The notes beneath the pieces were generated by a model. It worked only from the letters and a program-made list of their open reading frames with translations. It was not told where the DNA came from and ran no database searches. A DNA stretch of 64,000 nucleotides from WQXF01 sp031552825 (GTDB lineage Bacteria; Bacillota; Clostridia; Christensenellales; Aristaeellaceae), in assembly GCA_031552825.1 (NCBI GenBank), contig JAVBMD010000009.1:102520-166519 (forward strand). The letters are read 5' to 3'. A program made the translations under genes and the position numbers. Of this stretch, positions 20,220 to 29,445 are shown in pieces; position 1 is the first letter of the stretch, and each line of letters starts with the position of its first letter.

Positions 20220-20600
20220 TTACTTGATTTCGACGACGGCGCCGACTTCGGCCAGCTTGGCCTTGATCTTCTCGGCTTCGTCCTTGGACACGCCTTCCTT
20301 GACGGGCTTCGGCGCGGACTCAACCAGATCCTTGGCTTCCTTCAGGCCCAGGCCGGAGACGATCTCGCGCACGACCTTGATAACCTTGATCTTCTCGGCG
20401 CCGCCATCCTTGAGGATGACGTCGAACTCGGTCTGCTCTTCCGCAGCGGCGGGGGCGGCGCCACCGGCAGCGGGGGCGGCGGCCACGGCGACGGGGGCGG
20501 CGGCGGAAACGCCGAACTTCTCTTCCATGGCCTTCACCAGCTCGGCCAGCTCCAAAACGGTCATCGACTCAATAGCGGAAAGCATTTCTTCGCGATTCAT
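20220..20600 (-). CDS. rplL: 50S ribosomal protein L7/L12
   Basis: L7/L12 forms the flexible stalk that recruits translation factors. The 126-residue product has the N-terminal dimerisation helices ([32 protein letters not shown]), an Ala/Pro/Gly hinge and the conserved C-terminal domain ([22 protein letters not shown]...[15 protein letters not shown]). TTGGAGG lies 8 bases before the ATG at 20600. It follows rplJ by 65 bp. Confidence 0.99.
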   Translation of the reverse strand: MNREEMLSAIESMTVLELAELVKAMEEKFGVSAAAPVAVAAAPAAGGAAPAAAEEQTEFDVILKDGGAEKIKVIKVVREIVSGLGLKEAKDLVESAPKPVKEGVSKDEAEKIKAKLAEVGAVVEIK

Positions 20601-20665
20601 GATTATTTCCTCCAATATTTTTTCTTTTTTGTTTGTGGGGTATTATGCGGAGAATCGGTATTGCG

Positions 20666-21199
20666 TTACTCGCCGGCCTTTTGCTTGCGCACCGCGTCCA
20701 CGGCATACACCAGAGAACGCAGCGTCGCGGACAGCACGCCCACGAAATTGGTGATCGGAGCGTTCAGGCTGCCCATGAGGCGGGCGACCAGCACTTCCTT
20801 GGGCGGCAGATCAGCCAGCGCGCGGACCGCCTTGGCATCCATCACCACGCCGTCGAGCAGGCCAGCCTTGACCGTCATGGTGTTGCGCTTGTCGGCTTCC
20901 ATGTACTCTTTGATGACCTTCGCGCCGGATACCGCATCGTTCATCGCGAACGCGAACGCGGACGGTCCCTGCAGCACGTCATCCAAGCCTTCGATCGCGA
21001 GCTCCTTCAGCGCACGCTTCACCAGCGTGTTCTTGAGCACCACGTAATCGACCTGCGCGGCGCGGAACTTGGCGCGCAAGGCGGTCACTTCCTCGACCGT
21101 GAGGCCCTTGAAGTCCACCATCACGACGCTCTTGGCGTTCTTAAACCGCTCGACGATTTCCGATACGACTTGTTGCTTGATCTCAAGATTCTTCGACAA
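20666..21199 (-). CDS. rplJ: 50S ribosomal protein L10
   Basis: L10 anchors the L7/L12 stalk to the ribosome and autoregulates its own mRNA. The 177-residue product contains NAKSVVMVDFKGLTVEEVTALR, YVVLKNTLVKRAL, FAMNDAVSGAKVI and the C-terminal helix that binds L12 dimers. It starts with TTG at 21199, eight bases after GGAGG; no better start is near. A long leader with L10-leader features precedes it. Confidence 0.98.
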   Translation of the reverse strand: MSKNLEIKQQVVSEIVERFKNAKSVVMVDFKGLTVEEVTALRAKFRAAQVDYVVLKNTLVKRALKELAIEGLDDVLQGPSAFAFAMNDAVSGAKVIKEYMEADKRNTMTVKAGLLDGVVMDAKAVRALADLPPKEVLVARLMGSLNAPITNFVGVLSATLRSLVYAVDAVRKQKAGE

Positions 21200-21370
21200 T
21201 TGCTTTTCCTCCTTTCTTAAGGTCTAGCAACAAAAACACCCCTGCGCACGGGCGCAAGGGCGTATCAAACGCGATCTTCCGGCAAGCCGGAACCTTACAC
21301 CTCGGCGGGCGGGGAAACCCCATTATGCGCACGCGCGCCCGCTGTCTACGGCACAGATGTTCAATTGCAG
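21200..21370 (-). promoter_or_regulatory. Ribosomal protein L10 leader RNA with attenuator hairpin
   Basis: The 170-base leader contains the conserved L10-leader blocks GTAGACAGC (minus strand, 21349-21341) and CCGCCGAGGT (about 21308-21299), which flank the L10-L12 binding region. Downstream, CCCTTGCGC/GCGCAGGGG (21260-21239) followed by TGTTTTTGTT forms a terminator-like hairpin about 40 bases before the start. This fits L10-mediated attenuation of rplJ-rplL, as in other Firmicutes. Confidence 0.88.
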
Positions 21371-21376
21371 AGGGTA

Positions 21377-21405
21377 TTGTAACAGATCGCAGCGTGCGCG
21401 TCAAC
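21377..21405 (-). promoter_or_regulatory. Sigma-A promoter of rplJ-rplL
   Basis: On the minus strand TTGACG (21405-21400), a 17-base spacer and TACAAT (21382-21377). It places the transcript start near 21370, the beginning of the L10 leader. Confidence 0.9.
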
Positions 21406-21428
21406 GGTTTTCTTCGGTCGCAGTTTTT

Positions 21429-22181
21429 TCAGTCGCAGTTTTCTTCAGTCGCTCTCGCGCTTTCGCGAAATCCCGTGATCCAATCCCCCGACAGCACCGG
21501 CGTCGCCCGGTGCGTGTCCTCCTGCAGGCAATACCGCACGTCGGCGACAGCGTCCGCGCCCAACGAACATAGGTAGCGGCAATGCGCTGAGCGCCGGAGC
21601 ATGCCAAGCAAATCGCCCCTCCCCTGCTCGTACAGGCACAGCGCCGCCTCGCTGGCATCGTCCAGTTCGCAGCCGCCCTCGTGCCGACGCAAACGTTCGA
21701 GGATGCAGCCCACCGCCAGCACATCCTCCAGCGACATGCGGTCATAATTCCCGGCGCACACCATGACCAGCGTTTCCGCACCTAGCAGGCGTTGCGCCAA
21801 CGCCGCGGCGTTTAAGAACGAGCCGATCATTACCTTCTTTGCCGCCGCGGCCATATTGAGCACGCGCGTGCCGTTGGTGGTGGTGGAGATCAGCCTGCGC
21901 CCGCTTACGCGCTCCGGCGTATATTCCAGCGGTGAATTGCCCAGGTGGAAACCGGGCAGCTTTTTCCCAAGCCGTTCGCCGCAGAGCAACGCGCCCGGCT
22001 CCGCTTCCGCCACGCGGCGCGCTTCCTCCAACTCGGTGACCGGGCGGATGCCGACCGCGCCGTTTTCGATGGCGGTCACGGCGGTGCTGGTCATGCGCAG
22101 CGCGTCAACCACCACGACCGTTGCGCCCGTCAGCAGTTCCTGTTCAAGGTTCATCGGTGTCACGCAGGTGAATATGCGCAC
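21429..22181 (-). CDS. 2-phosphosulfolactate phosphatase family protein (ComB-like)
   Basis: The 250-residue product has the ComB family pattern: VVVVDALRMTSTAVTAIENGA near the start, LLCGERLGKKLPGFHLGNSPLEYTPE, STTTNGTRVLN, GSFLNAAALAQ and VMVCAGNYDRMSLEDVLAVG. ComB removes phosphate from phosphosulfolactate in coenzyme M biosynthesis, but bacterial homologues occur without that pathway, so the substrate here is open. Start choice: GTG at 22181 is eight bases after AAGGAG, whereas the upstream GTG (22190) overlaps that site. Confidence 0.85.
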   Translation of the reverse strand: MRIFTCVTPMNLEQELLTGATVVVVDALRMTSTAVTAIENGAVGIRPVTELEEARRVAEAEPGALLCGERLGKKLPGFHLGNSPLEYTPERVSGRRLISTTTNGTRVLNMAAAAKKVMIGSFLNAAALAQRLLGAETLVMVCAGNYDRMSLEDVLAVGCILERLRRHEGGCELDDASEAALCLYEQGRGDLLGMLRRSAHCRYLCSLGADAVADVRYCLQEDTHRATPVLSGDWITGFRESARATEENCD

Positions 22182-22231
22182 GCTATCCACTCCTTCGCTG
22201 CAATGCTACGCATTATAGCAGAATCGCGCCG

Positions 22232-22747
22232 CTACCACAACCGGCACACCCATCCCGCCGCCACGCTGCCCGCCAGCCACGCCAGCAGCGCCACCGGCAC
22301 CGCATGGCGCGAGCGCCGCACACCCGCAGCCCCTAAGTACAGCGCCACGGTGTAAAAGATGGTCTCGCTGCTGCCCATCAGCGTGGAGGCGACGCGCCCG
22401 GCGTAGCTATCCGCGCCCACGGCGGCCAGCGTGCGCTCCAGCATCGCCAGCGAGGCCGAACCGGACAGGGGGCGCAGCAGCATCAGCGGCAGCACCTGCT
22501 CCGGCAGGCCCAGCGCCGTGAGTACCGGCTCAAACAATCGCACCAGAAAGGCCATCGCGCCCGAGGCTTCCATCAGCGCAATGACCGGCAGCATCGCCAC
22601 CAGAAAGGGCAGCACGTCCACCGCGACGCGCAGTCCCTGCTTTGCGCCGCGCACAAAGGCCTCGTAGACCGACACCCGGCGAATCAGCCCATACACGACC
22701 ACCGCCGCGATCAGCAATGGCATCAGCCAACCCTCCGCGCTACGCAT
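22232..22747 (-). CDS. spmB: Spore maturation protein B
   Basis: SpmB is a nucleoside-recognition (Gate) domain membrane protein needed for full spore core dehydration. The 171-residue product has several membrane segments and the patterns AFVRGAKQGLRVAVDVLPFLVAMLPVIALMEASGA and RPLSGSASLAMLERTL...STLMGSSETIFYTVALYLGAAG, all typical of SpmB. The ATG at 22747 is seven bases after GGAGG and overlaps the spmA stop; a GTG two codons earlier is an alternative. Confidence 0.95.
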   Translation of the reverse strand: MRSAEGWLMPLLIAAVVVYGLIRRVSVYEAFVRGAKQGLRVAVDVLPFLVAMLPVIALMEASGAMAFLVRLFEPVLTALGLPEQVLPLMLLRPLSGSASLAMLERTLAAVGADSYAGRVASTLMGSSETIFYTVALYLGAAGVRRSRHAVPVALLAWLAGSVAAGWVCRLW

Positions 22748-23321
22748 GTACACGCCTCCTTGAAAAAAGCAGGCATACCAAGATGCCCACCGTGGCGGAT
22801 ACCGCCGTGGATACCAGCGTCGGCAGCAGGATGGAGCTAGGTGCCGCCGAGCCCGCCGCAGCGCGCAACGCGATCACGCCGGAAGGAATCAACTGAATGG
22901 AGCAGGCATTGATGACGAGGAACATGCACATCGCATCGGTAGCGTCGCCACCCTCCGCTTCCTGACCCAACAGGCGCATGGCCTTGACGCCCATAGGCGT
23001 AGCGGCGTTTCCCAAACCCAGCATGTTGGCGACGAGGTTCATCGTGATGGCCTGCCCCGCCTCGCCCGCCATGCGCACACCGGGAAACAAGCGCGCAAGC
23101 CCGCCGCCGAGCACGCGCGTTAAACCGCGCACCGCGCCGCTATCCTCAAGAATGGCCATGAGCCCATTCCAAAATGCGAACCCCCCGGCCAACCGAACGC
23201 ACAAGGAAACCGCGTCCATCGCCGCCTGCAGCAGCGTAGCCGTCGGTTCTGTGCCCGTGCCCATGCGCAGAGAAAAGCTAATTGCAATTAGCAGAAATCC
23301 TGCCCACAAACCGTTCATCAT
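22740..23321 (-). CDS. spmA: Spore maturation protein A
   Basis: SpmA is the partner of SpmB, also a Gate-domain membrane protein expressed in sporulation. The 193-residue product has four to five membrane segments and the family motifs LCVRLAGGFAFWNGLMAILEDSGAV, MNLVANMLGLGNAATPMGVKAM and MFLVINACSIQLIPSGVIALRA. Its 3' end overlaps spmB by 8 bases, as in most spore formers, so the two are translated together. Confidence 0.96.
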   Translation of the reverse strand: MMNGLWAGFLLIAISFSLRMGTGTEPTATLLQAAMDAVSLCVRLAGGFAFWNGLMAILEDSGAVRGLTRVLGGGLARLFPGVRMAGEAGQAITMNLVANMLGLGNAATPMGVKAMRLLGQEAEGGDATDAMCMFLVINACSIQLIPSGVIALRAAAGSAAPSSILLPTLVSTAVSATVGILVCLLFSRRRVHA

Positions 23322-23343
23322 GCCCCCATCTTCCCTTCCATAA

Positions 23344-23358
23344 AATACATTGTGTATT
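23344..23358. promoter_or_regulatory. Perfect palindrome upstream of spmA
   Basis: AATACA-TTG-TGTATT, a 6-bp inverted repeat with a 3-base centre, lies 22 bases upstream of the spmA start and between it and the divergent AbrB-type gene. It could be an operator; no sigma-A boxes pair with it on the spmA side, so spmA may use a sporulation sigma factor. The function is inferred from position only. Confidence 0.35.
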
Positions 23359-23384
23359 TCCAGTTACTTTTTTGCTCTTAGCCA

Positions 23385-23413
23385 TTGACAATCTATTCTG
23401 TTTGATTTAATAT
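23385..23413 (+). promoter_or_regulatory. Consensus sigma-A promoter of the AbrB-like gene
   Basis: TTGACA (23385-23390), a 17-base AT-rich spacer and TAATAT (23408-23413), 65 bases before the ATG. It is the best-matching promoter in the window and implies strong vegetative expression unless repressed. Confidence 0.92.
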
Positions 23414-23477
23414 TATGTCATAAAATGTCGATATTGGTTATCATTAATCACCATTCGAAACGAGGAGGCAAACGCTT

Positions 23478-23720
23478 ATGAAGTCGACCGGAGTTGTTCG
23501 CAAAGTGGATGAGTTGGGACGCATCGTTGTTCCTATTGAATTGCGTCGCACTATGGATATCGCCGTGAAAGACACGCTGGAGATCTTTGTTGAGGGCGAC
23601 CAGATCATTCTAAAAAAGTATCACCCGGCTTGCATTTTTTGCGAAGATGCGCAGAATGTCGTACAGTACAAGGGCAAAATGATATGCCGGGATTGCTTGG
23701 CCGAGATGCGCAGCATGTAA
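23478..23720 (+). CDS. AbrB/MazE/SpoVT-family transition-state regulator
   Basis: The 80-residue product has the AbrB DNA-binding fold in its first 50 residues (MKSTGVVRKVDELGRIVVPIELRRTMDIAVKDTLEIFVEGDQIILKKY), then a C-terminal segment with two Cys pairs, CIFC and CRDC, 20 residues apart, probably binding zinc. This form is common in Clostridia and acts as a dimeric regulator of stationary-phase and sporulation genes. GAGGAGG lies about nine bases before the ATG. It diverges from spmA. Confidence 0.93.
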   Translation: MKSTGVVRKVDELGRIVVPIELRRTMDIAVKDTLEIFVEGDQIILKKYHPACIFCEDAQNVVQYKGKMICRDCLAEMRSM

Positions 23721-23787
23721 CAAACGGCCTCCGCGAGCGGCACGTCGCCGAGCAAGTTCCGCTTCCGTTCTCCATTTACATCGCGCA

Positions 23788-23818
23788 AAGGGCGCTGGAT
23801 GAAAAATCCAGCGCCCTT
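23788..23818 (+). terminator. Terminator of the AbrB-like gene
   Basis: AAGGGCGCTGGAT and ATCCAGCGCCCTT form a 13-bp stem with a five-base loop, followed by ATTGTTTG. The next 140 bases up to the yhbY stop are AT-rich and show no gene. Confidence 0.88.
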
Positions 23819-23962
23819 ATTGTTTGATTTGTCGAATGCGAGAAAGCAATTGTCGATTTTAATTATAAAAAAGTTACAATTGATTATGTAATAAATGGGT
23901 ATCCGCCCATTAACTGTATCGAAAAAATGGTAAACGCGCTTCCTGTGAATCTTTTCAAGATT

Positions 23963-24250
23963 CTAGCCGATCCCATACCGGGAATTCTTGTCAGCTTTCC
24001 GATACAGCACAAAACGATTTCCAATGCATTGCACAGGCTGCGCATGGGTTCGCTCGCACAGCTCGGCACAAGCCTCGCGCGCTGTAATCCCAGCATTTTG
24101 CAGCACGGCGCACTTAATCAGCTCGCGCGCTTCCAACGCCTCCCAGGCTTGGTGCGCCACGTTATCGGTAATCCCATCCTTGCCGATGTGCAAAATGACC
24201 TCCATTGTGTTGGCTGCGCTGCGCAGCGACGCACGCTCTTTGCCTGTCAT
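23963..24250 (-). CDS. yhbY: YhbY/CRS1 family RNA-binding protein
   Basis: YhbY is a small CRM-domain protein that associates with pre-50S ribosomal subunits. The 95-residue product has LRSAANTMEVILHIGKDGITDNV at the start, EALEARELIKCAVLQN and a final IGNRFVLYRKADKN, all family hallmarks. GGAG lies eight bases before the ATG. It follows obgE by 74 bp; obgE-yhbY linkage is common in Firmicutes and fits a shared role in large-subunit assembly. Confidence 0.95.
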   Translation of the reverse strand: MTGKERASLRSAANTMEVILHIGKDGITDNVAHQAWEALEARELIKCAVLQNAGITAREACAELCERTHAQPVQCIGNRFVLYRKADKNSRYGIG

Positions 24251-24324
24251 GTTTCACGCTCCAAATCTATGTTTCATAACGAAATTTCCTCGATTGAACC
24301 GCGCGCGGGGCGCTCTGCGCCTGC

Positions 24325-26988
<2,664 letters not shown>

Positions 26989-26999
<11 letters not shown>

Positions 27000-27834
27000 G
27001 GTACAGCCCTCCGCACGGATGAATTTCATTCTGCTGCTGCTCCTCGGTCACGAAGCCGCGCAGGCGGCGCATCAGCGAATCAAAGTCGACCTGATGCCCG
27101 TCAAAATCGGGGCCGTCGACGCAGGCATACTTGGTTTCCCCGCCTACCTGCACGCGGCAGCAGCCGCACATGCCGGTGCCGTCGAGCATGATGGGGTTGA
27201 GGCTGACGATGGTGTGCAGGCCAAAGGGCTTGGTAAGGTTCGCCACGGCGCGCATCATCACCGGCGGGCCGATGGCGATGCACAGATCATAATGCTCCCC
27301 GCCCTCCAGCAGCGCGCGCAGCTTGTCGGTAACGAAGCCCTTGTTGCCATTGGAGCCGTCGTCGGTCATCAGGTGCAGATTGGCGCACAGACCGCGCAGC
27401 TCCTCCTCGAGGATCAAATAATCGGTATTGCGCGCGCCCTCGATGACATCCACCGACACGCCCATCTCGTGCAGCGCCGTCACCTGCGGGAAAAGCACCG
27501 CCGTGCCCACGCCGCCGCCGACGCAGATCACGCGCTTGGCGCCGTGAAAGTCCGAGGGCGTGCCCAGCGGGCCGGTGGCCGAGGCCAGCGCCTGTCCCAC
27601 CTCCAGCTCCGCCAACTGGCGCGTGGAAACGCCCAGCACTTGAAAGATGATAGACACAGAACCTTTTTCCACATCCGAGGCCGCGATGGTCAGCGGCACG
27701 CGCTCCCCGTCCTCGGTGGCGCGCACGATGAGGAATTGCCCCGGCAGGTGTTTTTCGGCGATGCGCGGCGCCTCGAAATCCATGCGGATCAAGTTTGGCG
27801 CAAGCGTCGATTTTGCCAGCACGGTATGCTGCAC
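26989..27834 (-). CDS. nfnA: NADH-dependent reduced ferredoxin:NADP+ oxidoreductase, small subunit
   Basis: The 281-residue product is a ferredoxin-NADP-reductase-type flavoprotein: HLPGQFLIVRATEDGERVPLTIA (FAD), VICVGGGVGTAVLFPQVTAL (NAD), and a C-terminal [2Fe-2S] cysteine group DGTGMCGCCRVQVGGETKYACVDGP. With NfnB it forms the cytosolic bifurcating transhydrogenase of anaerobes, also annotated as sulfide/dihydroorotate dehydrogenase-like. It starts with GTG at 27834 after GGACGGGG. A palindrome and a TATAAT box lie upstream, suggesting redox control. Confidence 0.9.
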
Positions 27835-27872
27835 AGTATCCCCGTCCTTCCGTTATCTCGCTATGATTGTCC

Positions 27873-27893
27873 CACAATAATTGTGCCATTATA
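27873..27893 (-). promoter_or_regulatory. nfnAB -10 box with adjacent palindromic operator
   Basis: On the minus strand TATAAT (27893-27888) is followed two bases later by CACAAT-T-ATTGTG (27885-27873), a perfect 6-bp inverted repeat placed at the expected transcript start. A repressor bound there would block nfnAB. It is not a good match to the usual Clostridial Rex site (TTGTTAANNNNTTAACAA), although both are AT-rich palindromes. The -35 is weak (TTTTCT). Confidence 0.6.
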
Positions 27894-27904
27894 ACACAAA
27901 AATG

Positions 27905-27928
27905 CCGGGCAGAAAAGCATCTGCCCGG
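27905..27928 (-). terminator. Terminator of the sdpRI-type operon
   Basis: CCGGGCAGA/TCTGCCCGG form a 9-bp stem with a six-base loop, followed on the minus strand by CATTTTTG. It begins 22 bases after the sdpI-like stop and ends next to the nfnAB -10 box. Confidence 0.87.
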
Positions 27929-27950
27929 TGAATTGAAAAATATTTATCTG

Positions 27951-28655
27951 CTACGAAAATTTTTCTTTTTTGTACAGTCGATAGGAATACCAGATCGGCA
28001 CAACTGCCAGCAATATCACCATCGCGCCCACCCCAACAAAGGGCAGGATCGGGATGCGCAGCACATGCCCCGCCACCGTGCATACGCCCAGCACCACGCC
28101 GCCCAGCACGCCGGTGAACCCGCCCAGCCGATGGGTGCGCCGCCACACCGTTTCGCTGGCCAGCGTCCAGGGCGTGCGGATGCCCAGCCACCGGTTCTGC
28201 TTGATTACGCCCATAAAATTGCCCAGCAGGATCATCAGCGCGCTCAGCGGCAGCAGGATGTAGAGGTCGATCGGGAACGCAAACACGTCGCCGAGCGCCA
28301 CGGACTGGCGCGAAGCCATCAGCACCGGCAGCCAAGTGACAAGAACGAAGAACGCGATCAGCGTCGGCAGCACGATGCCCTCCACCCTGCGGTTTTGCGC
28401 CACGGCGGCGTTGCGCTGGGTGGCGCGGGCGTAGATCCACATGCCCGCCGCCAGCAGCACCGGCAGCAGCCCCAGCACCGGAATCCACCAAGGGCTGCCG
28501 ATGCGATCCACCTGCATGCGGTAATTCAGGTGCGTCGCCACGCGGTCCGGCAGGCGCAGCGTGACGACCACCAGCGCGATCTCGTTTATCACCGTCAGCA
28601 GAAACATCCACAAGGTCGCTTTGAAGATATGCGATTCTGTTTTCGAGACTTTCAT
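27951..28655 (-). CDS. sdpI: SdpI/DUF1648 family membrane protein
   Basis: The 234-residue product has about six membrane segments. The first part matches DUF1648 (LPDRVATHLNYRMQVDRIGSPWWIPVLGLLPVLLA) and the second the SdpI fold (NFMGVIKQNRWLGIRTPWTLASETVWRRTHRLGG). B. subtilis SdpI gives immunity to the SdpC toxin and relays a signal to its repressor. The gene follows an SdpR-like ArsR regulator with overlapping stop and start, exactly the sdpRI arrangement. No sdpABC toxin genes are in the window. The symbol is by similarity of family and context. Confidence 0.83.
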   Translation of the reverse strand: MKVSKTESHIFKATLWMFLLTVINEIALVVVTLRLPDRVATHLNYRMQVDRIGSPWWIPVLGLLPVLLAAGMWIYARATQRNAAVAQNRRVEGIVLPTLIAFFVLVTWLPVLMASRQSVALGDVFAFPIDLYILLPLSALMILLGNFMGVIKQNRWLGIRTPWTLASETVWRRTHRLGGFTGVLGGVVLGVCTVAGHVLRIPILPFVGVGAMVILLAVVPIWYSYRLYKKEKFS

Positions 28656-28930
28656 CAAGCATTCTCCTTTTCCGCGCTGTGCAAAAAGCCTGCCAGCACG
28701 CGCATGACATCCTGAAAAACCGTGGTATTGATAGCATACCGGATATTTTGCCCCATCTTTTCGCTGGACACCAAGTCCGCATTTTTCAGCACGCTCAAAT
28801 GATGGCTGATCGAAGGCTTCGCCATATCGAACTGGGCGGCGATATCCCCCGCCGTCATGTCCCCCCTGCTGAGCAGCTCAAGGATCTTTCGCCGCGTGCC
28901 GTCGGCCAGCGCGCTCCACACATCCCCCAT
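28655..28930 (-). CDS. sdpR: ArsR/SdpR-family transcriptional repressor
   Basis: The 91-residue product is a winged-helix ArsR protein: MGDVWSALADGTRRKILELLSRGDMTAGDIAAQFDMAKPSISHHLSVLKNADLVSSEKMGQNIRYAIN. It lacks the metal-binding ELCVCDL motif, as SdpR does. It overlaps sdpI and has an inverted repeat just upstream, so autorepression is likely. In the known system the membrane protein SdpI sequesters SdpR; that is inferred here. Confidence 0.88.
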   Translation of the reverse strand: MGDVWSALADGTRRKILELLSRGDMTAGDIAAQFDMAKPSISHHLSVLKNADLVSSEKMGQNIRYAINTTVFQDVMRVLAGFLHSAEKENA

Positions 28931-28955
28931 GTCCTCACCCGATTCATTAGATATT

Positions 28956-28977
28956 TAGATAATCTTCTAATTATCTA
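28956..28977. promoter_or_regulatory. Probable SdpR-type operator
   Basis: TAGATAAT-N6-ATTATCTA is an 8-bp inverted repeat in an AT-rich island, 25 bases upstream of the regulator's start. Direct TTAGATA repeats extend it towards the gene. On the minus strand TTGCGT and TATCTA, 16 bases apart, could be the promoter, overlapped by the operator. Confidence 0.65.
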
Positions 28978-29230
28978 ACGCAATGATACACTTGCGATGT
29001 GCAGATGTCAAGTGCCACTTTCGCTTGACAAGGGAGGCTTTGGGGCTGGTTTTAAGCCGCGTTGCGCGCTGGCGGAGGGTGTTGGAGGCGGAGCCCTCCG
29101 ACATTCTGAAGCAGGCGTTAGTGGGCTATGGAGGAAAGCCGTGCTGCCTTCGCATGCCGCTTCACGCAGCTTCGAGGGGCGTCGCCCTTCCGGCTTCCAC
29201 AGCGCAGCATGCGAAGCTTCGCCATCATAG
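28978..29230. other. Structured GC-rich intergenic block, no supported gene
   Basis: About 250 bases between the sdpR operator and the SRP RNA terminator hold no convincing gene; the longest frame (77 codons from 28997) has no ribosome binding site and unconvincing composition. The stretch is rich in inverted repeats: GTCAAG/CTTGAC (about 29008-29030), CGGAGGG/CCCTCCG, and a perfect 10-bp pair CTTCGCATGC (29148-29157) and GCATGCGAAG (29207-29216) enclosing GGCTTCC/GGAAAGCC-like arms. It may be a second repeat family or a structured RNA. Confidence 0.5.
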
Positions 29231-29259
29231 AAAAAACCGGAAAGCATTTCGCTCTCCGG
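29231..29259 (-). terminator. Terminator downstream of the SRP RNA gene
   Basis: On the minus strand CCGGAGAGC/GCTTTCCGG form a 9-bp stem with a five-base loop, followed by TTTTTT (29236-29231). It lies 12 bases past the first T-tract after the RNA and probably guarantees the end of the ffs transcript. Confidence 0.88.
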
Positions 29260-29277
29260 CCTTCGTACAGAAAAATA

Positions 29278-29406
29278 CCGCAAGCGCTCAGGCCAGGCAA
29301 CCCCGCGGCACATAGCGTATAGCGCTTATTGCTGCTTCCTTCCGGACCTGACAAGGTTCACACCCCGCCATTGCACGGGACCCGTCCGTCATCGCCACCT
29401 GCGGCG
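29278..29406 (-). ncRNA. ffs: Signal recognition particle RNA (small bacterial type)
   Basis: The minus strand contains GTCAGGTCCGGAAGGAAGCAGC (29350-29330 region), the universal SRP helix 8 with its GGAA tetraloop and the Ffh-binding symmetric loop. Flanks GGTGTGAACC upstream and GTGCCGCGGGGTTGCCTGG downstream complete the helix. The 5' CCGCAGG (29404-29398) pairs with 3' CTTGCGG (29284-29278), so both ends are defined to about two bases, and the transcript start predicted from the promoter agrees. The length of about 129 nt means there is no large Alu domain. A T-tract TATTTTT follows. Confidence 0.96.
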
Positions 29407-29412
29407 AGGATT

Positions 29413-29441
29413 AGTATACCCTACGGCTAGGAAAAATGCAA
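29413..29441 (-). promoter_or_regulatory. Sigma-A promoter of the SRP RNA gene
   Basis: On the minus strand TTGCAT (29441-29436), a 17-base spacer and TATACT (29418-29413). It begins five bases beyond the galK stop and sets the RNA 5' end near 29406. Confidence 0.88.
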
Positions 29442-29445
29442 GGGC

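Noticed and set aside
28997..29230. A 77-codon frame upstream of the SRP RNA
   Set aside because: No ribosome binding site, biased composition and overlap with inverted repeats make a structured non-coding block more likely.
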